From Zhengitettix transpicula (Eukaryota > Arthropoda > Insecta > Orthoptera > Tetrigidae), in assembly GCA_037074705.1 (NCBI GenBank), contig CM073590.1:41563895-41627894 (forward strand): a stretch of DNA of 64,000 nt, given 5' to 3'. Below the pieces are notes generated by a model, which worked only from the letters and a program-made list of their open reading frames with translations, did no database searches and was not told the origin of the DNA. The position numbers and the translations under genes were made by a program. Shown in pieces: positions 49,301-61,814 of the stretch (positions are counted from its first letter, which is position 1; each line of letters starts with the position of its first letter).

Positions 49301-51333
49301 GGGAAGCACACTTGGGGGAGGGGGTGGAAACATCAAACGTGTTAAAACAGTAAATATTTGGGCGGATAAATATTTTTAGGGATCGAAGGGACTGTGTTTC
49401 AACCGATGTTGTCTGAAATTATAGTCAATTACCCATTTAACCCCCTGGGGCGGGAATGGACGGGGTGGAATTTTTCAAACATGTTAAGTAATCGATATTA
49501 GCGTGGAATAAATATATACCAGGGCCTTTGACGTTGATATAATTTCTACTTATGTTGTCTGTAGGCATGATAGGGGTTGGGTAGAGAGGACTTACAAGAA
49601 AATAACGCGAAAACAACCGAGTCAAAGGGAAGGTAATGGATGTCGCTGAATTTATTTATGACAATCTGGGCAACGCGCGGGTGAGGGCTGAGTTGGGCGG
49701 AGGTGTACGGGGGATAGAAATTTTAATACAAGTTCACCGGCCGTTTTTTGCGTCCATTAAATATATATCGGGATCAATTAGATCAATAAAATTTCTCTAT
49801 AGTCTGCCCGTTTATAATCTCACCAATTTTCTGGATTGGGAATAGAGCTTCCCTTAAGGGTGGGGGTGGAGTGGAATTACATTATAATGATGCGAAAACA
49901 ATCGACATTGGAGTCGAATCCACGGCCATGGACGTCAATGAGTTAATTATTACATTCAACTAACCGTTTAACTCCCCCAAGGAAAAGTTTGCAGAGGTGT
50001 AAATTTTTTTAAACACGTTAAACAGTCAATTTTCATAGCGAATAAATATTTGTCGGGGACAATGTCATTGATAATATTTTTACCGATTTTTCTTTTAATT
50101 TCAACCCCTTGACACACGTGAAAGATCACAATTAGGGGTGGAGGGGCGTTACGAGAAAATAACGCTAATAAATCCCAGATTGCAGTCAAATTCAAGTTAT
50201 TGATGTCATTGAGATTATTTATGTCAACCTTGGGAACGTGAGAGGGTGGGAGGGGCTGGCCGAGTGTATAAATTTTGAAACATGTCAAATGGACGATATT
50301 TGCGCGAAATAAATATTTGAAACTGTCAATGTCATTGACAGTATTTCTACCGATTTTATTTGTGTATAATTCCAACACCTTACGGTAAGATAGGGAAGCA
50401 TTCGTAGGGGTGGAGTTGTGTTCCATAAAAATAACCCATAAAACGAGATTCGAGTCAAATCAGAGTTTTGGATATAGGTGAATGTGTTTATGACAACGTG
50501 GGAAATGAACGGGGGATGGCGGTGGTGTGAGGGGCTTCGCAGAGTTCGGCGGGGGAATAAATTTTCAAACATGTTAACCGGCTGATTTTTGCATCGAATA
50601 AATATATTTCGGCATCAATGAGATTCATAAAATTTCTGTACATATTCTCTGTGTATAATTTCAACCCCATACGGGCTTTGGAGGGGTGCACCCTTAAGGG
50701 TGGGCGTGAAGTGGCATTACATAAAAAGAAAGTAGAAACTATCGAGATTGGATTCCAATCTGCGGTTATAGTTGTCACTGAGTTTGATTACGACATTCAA
50801 CTTACCGTTTTAAGTCCCCGAAGCGGGAGTGGTTTGTGATGGTAATTGTCAAAAAATGTTAAACGGTCGATATTTGCGATAATTATTTCTTGAGGTTAAT
50901 TACTTTGATGGTTTTTCTACCAATGTTGTTTGTGTATAATTTCAACCCTTGTGAGGGGAGCAAGCTTAGGGGTGGGGCGGAATGTACGTTAAATAAAAAT
51001 AACGCAAAAATAACCGAGATTCGAATCAATTCAGAGACTATCAATGTCGCTGAATCTAATTGTGACAACCTGGGTAACGCGACGGGTTTGGGAGGTGGTG
51101 GGCTGCGGTAGAAATTTTCAGACAATGTAATCGGTCGATTTTTGCGTGGAATAAATACTTTTTGATTATCTCACATTTGTGGGGTTGGTCATCTAATATG
51201 TAAAAACGGCCGATATATTACCCCCTTCGGCATGGGAGGGGAGCACATTAGGCATAGGGTTCGAGGAACGTTACATAAAAATAGCGCAAAAGCAACCGAA
51301 ATCGGAGTCATGGAGTTATGGATAAATGACATC

Positions 51334-51360
51334 TCGGGCAACGGCGGGCACCCAGCTAGT
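51334..51360 (+). other. Helitron-like 3' terminus within the array
   Basis: CTCGGGCAACGGCGGGCACC followed by CAG and CTAGT. A short hairpin-like GC stretch before CTAG followed by T resembles the terminus at 13973-13999. After the T, an unrelated repeat starts. Confidence 0.4.
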
Positions 51361-51560
51361 CTTATAAATAATAATGAGTGTATGTATGTTTGTATGTTCC
51401 GCATACAAATCTACACCCGTGGAGCAAATTTCACCAAAATTCGTACTCGTGTTCTTTGCGACCAGTAGACCGTCACTGTCGGGGTAAGACACATCCACAA
51501 CCCTCATGAGCGGGTGTGGAAAATTTCATACAACGGCCGTTATTAGAGTGTGTCAAAGAG
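51361..51560 (+). repeat. Different interspersed repeat inserted in the array
   Basis: A non-unit stretch with GTATGTATGTTTGTATG, then GTGGAGCAAATTTCACC, then GGGTGTGGAAAATTTCATAC interrupts the array. Its style matches the 3' regions of common animal interspersed repeats, but the family cannot be named from this copy. Confidence 0.4.
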
Positions 51561-52384
51561 ATTCATAGTGTTTTTAACAATGTAATGTGTGTATAATTTC
51601 AACCCCTGCGCCGTGGTGGATGATGTTGGGACGGTGGTACATATTTGCAAACATTTCAAACAGCCGATTTTTGCGTCGAATAAATATATTTCGGGATCAA
51701 TGAACCTTATAATATCTCTCTACATCTTCTCCTTGTATAATTTCAACCTTTTACTGTTACGAGAGGGCATCATCCTTAAGGGTGTGGTATTCCTAAAAAT
51801 AATGCAAAAAAATCGAAATTCGAGTTGAATCCAAGGTTTTGTATGTCACTGAGCTTAATTATTACATTCAACTTGCCGTTTAACTCCCACTAACATGGGT
51901 AGTATTTTAAAACATGTTAATCGGCCGATATTAGCGTCGCAATAACTGTTTTTGTGGCCAATTAAATTCATAACATTTCCCTAGATGCTCTCTGTGTATA
52001 ATTTTAATCCCTGTCGGCATGGATGGGAGCAAGCTTCGGGGTGGGGTTTGGTGGGGTGTTACATGAAAATAACGCTAATACGATGGAAATCAAATCCGGG
52101 GGTATCGATATCTCTGAATTTAATAATGACATTCAACTTTTTGTTGAACCCAAAGTACAGTGGGGATGTGGGTGGAAATTTTGTAAAATGTTGAAACTGA
52201 CGATATGATTTATGAAAGAAACTTTTTCGGGATCAATGAGTTCAACCCCTTTCGGCATGGGAGGTGAGAACATGTAGGGATAGGGGGCGAAGTGCATTAC
52301 ATAAAAATAACGCAAAAGCAACCGAGATTGGAGTCAAATTTGGGGTTATGGATATACGACATCCCGGGCAACGCCGTCAGGTTT

Positions 52385-53088
52385 ATTATAAAAATAATCT
52401 AAGTTGACAAAATTTCTACCATGTGGTGTGACTGTTATATTGGCACAGCTCTTACGACTATTATCAAATTGGTGAAAAACAATGGAAATACAAATTTCAT
52501 ATAATACAACAGATAGATCACAATAATAAAGAATCAAATTTTATGTGTCATTTCTAACATTAATGACTGAAATGTTAGATCTAATATGTAACATTTCACT
52601 CATCAATCGGGCATAACATTTGAATCCCACAATATGTGGATTTTTGATACCAATTGGTTATTTTAAACTGTGACCAAATCATCGAAAAATTACAGTTTAT
52701 TATGTTTTAAATTGAATAATAATTTTTTTCTGACCAATAGGTTGCTATGTTTATTATTTAATTTCTGTAATTTAGTTTTTATAGAATAAATAATAATTTC
52801 CCGGTATTCATTCAGAAATGAATCGACAATTTCCTGATTTGAATTCCATAGTGTATAATTCCACGTATATAATTTCATATGAAGGCCTTACTGTATGTTT
52901 AGATTAACTAATTTTTCTACATTTACATTTTTAAAGTCTAAAGTCTATATTCTTAGCCGTGATGAACAAAAATGAATTATACCCGGCAAAACAAAAGAAA
53001 TCACTAGTGAGTTGTGACCTCAAAATATTCTTTATATAATTATTACCTGGTTTATGCAGCGTGTCGCCCTTACAGATCTTGCGTTTTT
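52385..53088. other. AT-rich non-coding stretch
   Basis: Nothing recognised after the array end. Confidence 0.3.
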
Positions 53089-53089
53089 T

Positions 53090-53146
53090 GAATCACCTGA
53101 CGAAAGCAACAAGGATTGCATTGTATAAACGTTGTGTGGTATGTGT
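53090..53146 (+). ncRNA. Hammerhead-like core, solo
   Basis: CAC-CTGACGA (53094-53103), GCAA/TTGC hairpin, then TAAAC-GTT and GTG. CAC pairs with GTG as stem I. Box 1 is perfect; the second box has T for G and six extra bases before it. The flank GTGTGGTATG places it in the family of 44111 and 55305. Confidence 0.4.
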
Positions 53147-53149
53147 TTA

Positions 53150-54412
53150 GCTCTTATGTTATTTTCATATTTATTTATCTTATTAGTATAATTTTCACCC
53201 AGACGTTTATATAATTTGAATATACAAAATTAATTGGAAATTATTTTCAAACCCAAATAGCGCTTTTTATATAAATGTTTGATACCTGTATTTACAATTT
53301 ATTAATTATTTTAGGTATCAAAATTTTCAATATATTAGGCAAAAATAACCTGTAAATATATCTGTTCTTAGCATCATTACAAATATCTATTTTCGCTATT
53401 GTTCTGTTAAAGTTTAAATAGCTCATGTTTGTCTCAGCAGTTAAATCATAGTATTACAATAACTATTAATTCATATTCAATAGACTCAATAGAAATTCAA
53501 TAGCATTGAATGAGACAGTTTTTTATTGTTTTAAACTAATTTCTGTTATAATTTATTTTTCATTTATTGTCACCTTTCGTAACCTTTTCTATGAGACATA
53601 ATTTTATGTTTTACTTAATTCTTTCAATGTGTGGCAGAAAATTATATGATCTAAGATACGTCTATATTTAATGACTATAAAATATACTGTTTCAAATTTG
53701 AACTGAAATCTCACCATATTAGATTTTTTGTCTACCATTTTCTGGTCTAGCATTCTAAGTGCGTGATTTGTTTGATCTGTTTTAGGTGAGCCTCTTGAGA
53801 GAACTGCAAGGGTGGGCTTGTGAAACAGCGTGAAGAAGAGTCTGCAGGTTTGCATATTTCCACAGAACCTGGACCGTTCTTTTTCCCAGTGAAAATCCCA
53901 CGCATGGTTGTGTGTAATGTTTTCAGCTCCATTCCTCTTCCTCTATCAGATTCAGTGTGCCATTCCTATATATGGTGCGACTGGTACATCCCTCGTGAAA
54001 ATTAACTTATTTTTAATTATATAAAGACAACCTCATCACTGAATTGTGTTTATTATTCTTAAAAGCTCTATAATCAACTAGTACCCTCTGCTATTCCTTT
54101 TCATAATTTACAAATCCTTTCTGGAAACAGGAATAACCAAAACAAAATGAACTTTCTTTTACTTTCTGCATTTATTAGTTTGTATGTAAACAAATAATAT
54201 CCACAATATTTTCCTTAAATATTGACCGTTAATGTTACAATACTCTTTACTTCTAAAGAGAACGAAAATTTTGCTAACTTATAAATTTGTATTATCAAGA
54301 AGCAAATGTATTTATAAAAGATGTTGTACAAAAAATATTATACTATTAACTATTTCATTGTGTTAATAGTTTATTTTTTGTTGAATACAAATATATTTTG
54401 AACAATTTCTGC
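53150..54412. other. AT-rich non-coding stretch
   Basis: Nothing recognised. A small unique GC-richer patch at 53780-53990 has overlapping frames with no recognisable domain. Confidence 0.3.
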
Positions 54413-54420
54413 GCAGGAAA

Positions 54421-54460
54421 CACCTGATGAAGGTACAAACACGGACCGAAACGTTGTCGG
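54421..54460 (+). ncRNA. Hammerhead-like core, both boxes perfect
   Basis: CTGATGA (54424-54430), A, GGTAC opposite GGACC (four of five pairs), GAAAC-GTT (54448-54455). Stem I reduced to two pairs (CA/GT... reading CAC versus GTC). The only deviations are the extra A before stem II and a weak stem I. Confidence 0.45.
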
Positions 54461-54469
54461 AAATAAATA

Positions 54470-55100
54470 AAAACATTGTCTGGTATTGGTCAAAAACCTG
54501 CATTATTTATTTAACATAAATACACGTAAAAATACAATCCTTAATAATAACTATGACCTTCATTCAGACAAACATTAAATAGAGAAACAATAACTAAGAA
54601 AATTTAAAACTGACGATCGTTACGACGCGGATTAGCGACTTTTTCTAACGGCAAAAACTTAATGCTGGAAATTAAACGTACGAAAATTCATGAGCCATTA
54701 TTAATAAGATCTTTTTGTCCTTTGATGAAACCAGAAAAATAAGATTTAGACTTAAAAATTATTGAAAATTGTTGTTTTCTAAATAAACGTATCAGATCAA
54801 ACGATAACATACCACAGAAAGGTAAAATAAATACATTAACTGTATATATTTTTCCTTAAAAAATTTTCTGGTTGAGACAGAAATTAATCTTAGCTAATCT
54901 AATGTTTATGTACTTATAAATAAATTCAATACAGTAGAGATCGGCCAGTAAAATATTTTTCATTTAGTTCAGGTTTTCAAAATGATGGTCAGGATTGGTT
55001 AATAATACAGATTTCCCAATCAAGATGTAAACAAAAGTACGCTTCTGCGTAATACACGTTAATTTAAATTTTAAAATTTTTCTTTAATGTACTACACTTG
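54470..55100. other. AT-rich non-coding stretch
   Basis: Nothing recognised. Confidence 0.3.
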
Positions 55101-55104
55101 GGAG

Positions 55105-55195
55105 AAGAAAAAAAAACCGCGGTAAGAATTGAACCCGAGTACTTATACGCGTTATCGACCTTCTTAAGGCAGCCATCTATCGAAGCTTGGCCGAT
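55105..55195 (-). repeat. Possible degenerate tRNA-like stretch
   Basis: Minus strand has GGGTTCAATTCTTACCGC (box B-like GGTTCAATTCT) about 45 bases after GGCTGCCTTAAGAAGG, but no box A consensus. It could be an old SINE head or a tRNA pseudogene. Confidence 0.28.
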
Positions 55196-55285
55196 TGTTT
55201 CATTGTTAACATTTCATAAACTGTCCAGTTAGAGACAAGCAAATCGCCATTTAAATTATAAGAAAAGTAACCAAAGACAGACAAA

Positions 55286-55380
55286 AGAAGTGATGATGTT
55301 AATACCACACAACGTTTCTAGAAACCTTGTGCCTTTCTTCAGGTGCTAAGAAACAACAGCCTAGAGAGCCTCACCTGTAC
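55286..55380 (-). mobile_element. Solo arm of the second foldback family with hammerhead-like core
   Basis: Minus strand: CAC-CTGAAGA (55345-55336), a poorly paired stem II, GAAAC-GTT (55318-55311), GTGTGGTATT and an ATCATCACTTC end. CAC pairs with GTG (plus a G-U) as stem I. The downstream flank matches the arms at 44111-44381. Both boxes are perfect. Confidence 0.5.
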
Positions 55381-55384
55381 AATT

Positions 55385-56933
55385 CAGTTGACAAATTTCA
55401 AATAAAGGCTCCATTATTTTTAAATTAATGTATTTGTGATCCACAGGTCTAAAGTACGGACAAGTGAGGCAAGATAATTCTTTTAGGGAAACTGTTCGAA
55501 AATTGCTTTACTGTTGGAGATATTGTAGTGTTTACATGTGTAATTTTTTTCGAAGCGAGTAAGAGTAGACAAACAACCGAACCACATATGCATTCATTTT
55601 TGTGTATTTGGTTATCGCATAGTATTCTCAATTAAATTAAAGAATAGTATATATTTTTAATTTTTAATGGCCGTTGTAAATTATAATCTATGTTGTTTCT
55701 TTTTCTGGTGAAATGATATTTCTCTCAGATAGCGAATGTTGTTATCTTTATTATACGATGGCTTAAGTGGATTCAAATTTCACGATGTAAACATATGATT
55801 TAAGTCATGAATTATTGGAAATAACATAGTATTGTTTCAAAGTTATATATTTGGTTTGGATGTATTGTTAAAAATATGTTTGTGGTGGGATAGAAGTATT
55901 AAACTATGAGTACACCTTGTTTCCTCACGACTAGGTTCCGTTTTCCATCTTATCGGTGTATCCGTATTCTATTTTCGTTTGTTGTATGAAAAAGTAGCGA
56001 TACTTTTCACCCTCAAAACATTAAAAATAAATGGAAACTAAGCTAAAATGTTTCGTCATTAGTGGTTTCGTAAAAGAATATACTCGTATTATATTGCTGC
56101 TGTTAAGAACTGTTATCAAATTTACTTCGTGCAGATATTTGAATTTTATTCGTATGATCTAGACTGTCCGGAAAGAACTTTCATATGGTATTTCAAGAGG
56201 ATGCTTTTAAATTCGTTGTAGATGATGTAAATGAGGTATTCTGGTACTATTACTCGGAGTCAATTCATTTTCGGGTACCGCCGTTGTCTTTTAATGAAAT
56301 TGTCAGTGAAGCAACTTTAAGTTTAAGTTCGGGCGACTTGAAAAATTCTACTCACTAACCAAGAAATATGTCGAAAATACAACTGTAGTGATTAAATGGA
56401 AATTCGACCCGTGTTACAAAAACGTAAGTCCACTGAACATAATACTCGATGACCGACCGACGTCATGTCACGGAGACGTGTAGCCTAGGAGATGATGTAC
56501 AATCTGGAGTAACATAAGGAAAAATGAAACGTCAGTGTTGAAAGTAAAATCATTCGATAAATAAGTACTGAAATAACAGACAAAATTAAATGCTGAAGAA
56601 ATAGCACACAAATTTTTAAAAAGTCACACTGAATCGTCTCAATAACAAATTTGTTGGAAAGTTTCAACCGAGTTTTAAAACTAGAATAAATATGATTTAG
56701 AAACGACAAGAGTGACATTAATGTAAAATATAATATTTATTTAGAACAATTATAATGAAAAGTTGTTTCAATTAAAACAATATCAGAGGTTTACCGTGAA
56801 ATATCTGGTATATTTCATTCTCGCGCAAGTTGTCCATTAGTGTTTGTCACAAATATGCATGTAAAAGATCACTTTCTGCTCAATGACAACTACGAAAATA
56901 AATAATTTGTACACAAAACTTCATTCCTTGGCG

Positions 56934-56970
<37 letters not shown>

Positions 56971-58375
56971 AAATATTTGTTTGTAGTAAATGAATATTTC
57001 TTTCCATAAGTGAAAATGTGACTTTTGGAGCGAGAGATATGAAACTTCTAAATTTTCTAAAAACTTGAGCAATGACCCATGTGTGTTGTGTGTCAAGTTT
57101 CCTGTGACAGCACTGCTTTGCTGCCATTAACCTAAGAAACGTATAATTTGCTTATGGTAAGGAAGAGTTTTACTTTCTAGAACTTTTCCTGGGGGTCAAG
57201 ATGTCGCCTTAGAGCGCAGCAGCACACGCACATTCGGCGACACTCTCTCCGTGTGAAACTGTCACACGCAGGAATGTTAATGTTTCCGGCTTGAAATCCC
57301 CCACCGTGTATCACAAGGTGACGAGAGAACTAACATAACGCTTGCTACTTGTAATACTATAAATATGAGTTTAATACCGAGATCAATATTGATATGTAAC
57401 GTCCAAAAATTGTTGTTGCTTATGACACTAGTAGGAATGTGAAGCAATTTAGCGTATAAACGCTTCATAACTTAGCCGACTCCTTTTTCCTGTCTTGCGG
57501 AGTAAATCGAGTCCATATGTTCGTATGCAGTGGAATTCTAACTTGGAAATCACTGTCGTGTTATTTCCCAAACGTTTTATCCAAGGTAATCTAGGCTATC
57601 TATGTTGCACATCTTGATATTATTTCGGGGATAGAACGTGTCGGAAATAAGAGATTTAAATACGCCATTACTGACTAGATTTTAATTTACTTACAAATTT
57701 CTTACAATTATCTTGAATTTTTTATTTTTATCTTTCATCCGCAAAGGAAGTAATTTTAACTGTGCGCTTTTGTTGTATGATTCCAAGCAATCTATTTCAC
57801 AACAATTCCACAACATTTTTATGGCAATTTCTGTCTTACAACCATCCTGGTATTCTGCAGTAAATGCAGGAATGGAATCCACATCTGCACTGGCGTACTT
57901 AAATTACACAGGGGAAACCGTCGCTTATCGTGACATATATTTGACTTAACTCATTGCATACGTACCTATGGAAAAATAGTACAGTGACTTACGTCTTAGG
58001 CGTTTGTCGCACGATATATTAAAACGATTGGATAGTGCTCGCAGATCTCGTACTGTTAGCGAATAGTAACGATAGGAGACGTAAATCAAAATAGAGGGCT
58101 GGAATTTTCTCTGGTGTTTTTGATGTTGCACCAAATATTATTTTACTACTTAAAAGTTAAGGAATCTTGCGTGGAAAATCCCGGAGTTAGTTGGAGACAT
58201 CTTAGAAGTGTGGAACTAGATACCATGTTCCTCTGGGAAGCGTAATGGACCCTTTACAAATGATTTACAATGAATATAAGATTATGCTCTAATGTTTAAT
58301 TGTTCGCAGATAACTTAATTCTTTATAAGAAAATAGAATGCATATTAGCAGTCTTCAAATCGTATCCTTCAAGGC
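55385..58375. other. 3 kb of intronic DNA
   Basis: No gene recognised. A TA run of 31 bases lies at 56937-56967. A GC-richer unique patch is at 57180-57310. The frames at 57691-57949 have no recognisable domain. Confidence 0.3.
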
Positions 58376-58379
58376 AAAC

Positions 58380-59250
58380 GGATCAGGATGTTTCGAAACC
58401 AAGAGTGGAGTCCAGCAAGGAAGTTGTCTGTCGCCGCTTTTCTTCATTCTAGTTTTGAACGAAATCAACAAACGTTCTTGTTTTTGGTGTTGTATTGATA
58501 TCGGGTGAATCACAATTCAAATGTACAAGTCAAATTAAATCTTTGGCAAGGAAAATTTGGAAAAATGGAAATGAACATTAATCGAACAAAAACAATATGC
58601 ATGCTAATGAATCAAAATCCTGGAAAAGTCCATTTGAAATGGGAAAATAAGACAACAGCTATCGTTAACCAATTGAAATACTTAGGAAGCCTTGTTTCTT
58701 CTGACAATTAAAACAAGAAATCAAAAATAGGATACTAGCAGCCTCAACCTTCTAGTCAACTACTCTCGAGTGGGACATTTCCTCAAGCTTCTAAGATCAC
58801 ACTGTAAAAAACTTACTTGAAACCAATTTTAACTTACGACAGTGACTCGGCTAGAAAACAGCCGCATACTATCAGTTGAAATGAAATTCCACCGAGCTTT
58901 TCTCCAGAAGACATGATAAGATATCCGGCAACAACTTGGATTGGACAGAAGCCTATTAGAAATATTAGGAATAAGCCAATTACGATGGTATGGGCATATA
59001 AGAAGAATGTCTTCAAATAGATCGCCAACAGAATTCTGTGAAAGAGACGGAACTAGTGACAGACCGAGATGTAGACCTCGTGAAGGCTGATTGGCAAAAG
59101 AAAATGGAACAGCAGTTGTGGATGGACGGTGCTAATTGGGATGGCTGTAAACCGGTTAACTGGCGAACTAATGAACTGACGATGATGTGCAATGTTAAAC
59201 CAAATTTGCACAAAATACATCTATTGGTTTATGATAATTTAAATTAGAAG
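58380..59250 (+). pseudogene. LINE reverse transcriptase fragment, decayed
   Basis: Plus-strand translation shows TKSGVQQGSCLSPLLFILVLNEI, broken here as TKSGVQQG then CLSPLLF, the block just before the catalytic YADD in LINE reverse transcriptases. The YADD itself is lost in a deletion around 58470-58530. Next come MEMNINRTKT and LKYLGSLVSSDN (58561-58710), the usual GMxINxxKT and KYLGSxVSxDG motifs, then QEIKNRILAA, and at 58977 LRWYGHIRRM. This order is typical of RTE/L2-like endonuclease-reverse transcriptase LINEs. At least four stops or shifts occur. The endonuclease and N-terminal half are absent. A dead fragment. Confidence 0.8.
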
Positions 59251-59279
59251 TAAAGCAATTCATTTTTACTAACTAGAAA

Positions 59280-59735
59280 AACGTGCCCGAAAAATAAGTA
59301 GTGAGTTCAGTACAAAACTGTTTATATGTCGGAGTAATGTTGAACAATAACTTAGCTTGGAGCGATCATGTCACTTCAGTAGCACATCATTAATACAACA
59401 GTCAATTCAAATATTGATGGCTTGTTCTACCAAAACCACATGGAGCAATAGAAGTTCCTCATACGTACCATTAAGCTAGATAAGATTAAAATGCGGCCAA
59501 TTGAAGGTCTTATTCTGATGAACGGGATTAAAGAGAATAAAGATCATGAGATTGTAGATATTCATAAAATCAAATAGAGATAAAAATGAAGAGACATCAA
59601 CAGATCATTAATGGCTTGGAATGAATTGTCTGAAAATGATTTGATATTGCCCTAATAATATCAAAATCTTTCGTAATGATTAAAAAATCATGTATTGTTC
59701 TCTACTGTTTTAAGAACTTTTAAGTTATTTTAGCG
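59280..59735 (+). pseudogene. Second LINE fragment, 3' end (weak)
   Basis: Pieces resemble the C-terminal region of a CR1/Jockey-type reverse transcriptase: YVGVMLNNN broken by a shift, LAWSDHVTSVAHH, and near 59610 MAWNELSEND, like the WNxLPxxV motif at the end of such proteins. Several stops interrupt it. It lies directly behind the previous LINE fragment but belongs to a different group. It could be chance in part. Confidence 0.35.
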
Positions 59736-59739
59736 ATCT

Positions 59740-61810
59740 AATTTTTAAATCATTCAATTTTGATTATGTGACGAATTTTTTTCATAAGAAATGTGGTGCA
59801 ATTAAACGTTTAGTTTGTTTAGATTCATTCACGAAATTATAATTGTGTTCGTGTGTACATAAAAAAAATGTCGGTATTCCAATGGTGTTATTGAACTAAG
59901 CAATAAAGTTAATTATTCTATTCTTTGTGCATGAGCCGTTTCACGAACAAAGCGTCCGCGGACACAAAGGCGCGTTTACTGCGCTATCGCACCCCTGATG
60001 TGTCTCCGTATTGATGATATGAGGAACAATTTGCTTCCGCTCAGAGAATTTTGCCAAATGATGCCAACACTGCAGACGTGATAAATATTTTCTCGCGGAA
60101 AGCAGACAACCGGTGTTACGAGTTCCGAGAAAGCTGACATTTTCATGGAGATAATCCGGCAAGATTGTGCGGAAATTTCAATCGATGCTGCGGTTAGGCT
60201 AATTTAATTTATTACGTATTTGTATTTGTTGGATACTATTTTCCTGGACGGGAATGGATTTATACGTCGTTCATTCTCCCTTATCGCAAAACAGGAAACA
60301 ATCTTTTGAATGTTGTCGTTGATTAATCGGTGCCCTGGTGCGTTATTTTAACGAGTAGAACGCTAAAACATTCTCTTTCATTAATTCAGAAATAAGTAAT
60401 GTTTTTTAAAAAAAATTGTTATAAATGATAAAATTGCATCCACGTTTTTGACCTCCAGGGAACTTCCAGAAATTTAAAAATATATAATTGCCTAAAAGGC
60501 AGTTAAGAATTCATTACAAACGAAAATTACTTGCACATCTGACATTGTTATACTATTTCAATCAAATATTTGAGTTGAAATGTTTACTAATAACTGAATT
60601 TTTGTCATAAGCCTGTTTTAAATGAGAAATATGTTCTTTCAATGCCCTTTTAATTTGTCCTACATTACATACACGGAAATATTTATAGTTAATTTTATGT
60701 ATTACATTATGCTTCTCTAAATTATTGATATAACCTTTGCCGTTTTTATAATAATCGATACAGAATTTGTTTTATATATACATGTTTGATAAATGTTGTG
60801 TGATTTAAATAATGCAATTAATTTCAGAAATTAACATCTTTATATTTAAGTGTAATCTAGATCAGTATAATATTCGGAATTTTTTATAATAATTGTGTCG
60901 TAGAACAATAGCATAGAACTTTACAGTAAATAAAGAAATTTGCAATAAGTCAGAGAAATTTAATACAGCAACTGATCCAAATTTGGTAGATATTAATATA
61001 AAAATTTCACAATGTCTACAAATATTTATAATCAAATTTCTCCTGTGCGCTCCTGATTAAGGATATTATCATTTGCTGAATTAATTTTTTCTGACATGTC
61101 CAATTTTTTACATTTATTGTATAATTAAAATATATCGGATAATTTTTTAAAATTATTGATTTTCATTAGGCTAATATAACGTACCACTTCGCTATTCAGA
61201 GGATTAAGTCTATATCATAACATCAGTTAGTGTAATTCTGCGATCATCGGTAATAATGGAGTACTGTGTTGCCCATAATTGAAGTTCCTGTTTACAAATT
61301 AAAGCACTTTATTTTGAAAATACATAAAGTACATTTTGTGCATTTTGGGGCGGAGCATGATTGTGGTTTAGAAGCACGACTGCTAATCCAAGGTGAGACA
61401 GCGTTTGTGTCGTGTGTACGCCTTTTGCTGAGTGAGACAGAATGACTAACTTGATTTATGGAGTTTGGAAGACAAACATATCCATTCTACGACTATCAAG
61501 CCACGAAATCACGATAGGATGGTAGTAATCTGTAGGAGGTAGTGAACGATCCTCAACGGTTCTGTGAATAATTATAATGTTACTTCTATTCGTAACTTCA
61601 ATAAATTATTAAGAAATATCGTTATTGCAGTACATTCAATAAGGATAAATACAAGTTTAGTTACATTTTGGTTTAGATTCAATAATAGAATAAATAGTTT
61701 GGAAATTTAGATGATTGCTATTATAGTTTTGGCAACAAAAGGCTGAAAATAATTGTTTGTACAATGATTGTTATTTCTTCAGCTGTTGAAGAAGAAGAAG
61801 ATGTAGACAG
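59740..61810. other. Non-coding stretch with a GC-richer unique patch at 59930-60330
   Basis: The patch has no convincing open frame and no repeat likeness. The rest is very AT-rich, with no recognised feature. A degenerate hammerhead-like core may lie on the minus strand at 61740-61792 (CTGAAGA present, second box decayed). Confidence 0.25.
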
Positions 61811-61814
61811 ACAA

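Larger units (their letters stand above)
46340..52380 (+). repeat. Degenerate tandem array, about 22 units of ~285 bp
   Basis: The block TGTATAATTTCAACCCCTTT plus CGGCATGGGAGGGGAGCA recurs, in varying states of decay, starting near 46351, 46651, 46931, 47190, 47428, 47748, 47896, 48146, 48436, 48710, 48983, 49266, 49553, 49803, 50088, 50358, 50644, 50927, 51213, 51584, 51730, 51989 and 52241. Most intervals are 250-300. Each unit continues with a CATAAAAATAACGC block, ACCGAGATTGGAGTCAAATC, GTTATGGATGTCGCTGAGTT, then AAACATGTTAA and CGATATTTGCGT. GC-rich and AT-rich halves alternate. All units run in the same orientation; reading frames inside are not conserved. Two unit ends carry CGGGCAACG-type termini (51334-51360 and 52362-52380). 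Confidence 0.85.

Noticed and set aside
46340..52380. Numerous small open frames and a CRISPR-like regular spacing
   Set aside because: The period (~285 bp), divergence between units and animal-type context exclude CRISPR; the frames are not conserved between units.
56160..56420. Possible transposon-derived coding stretch
   Set aside because: No motif could be matched to any transposase or reverse transcriptase in any frame.
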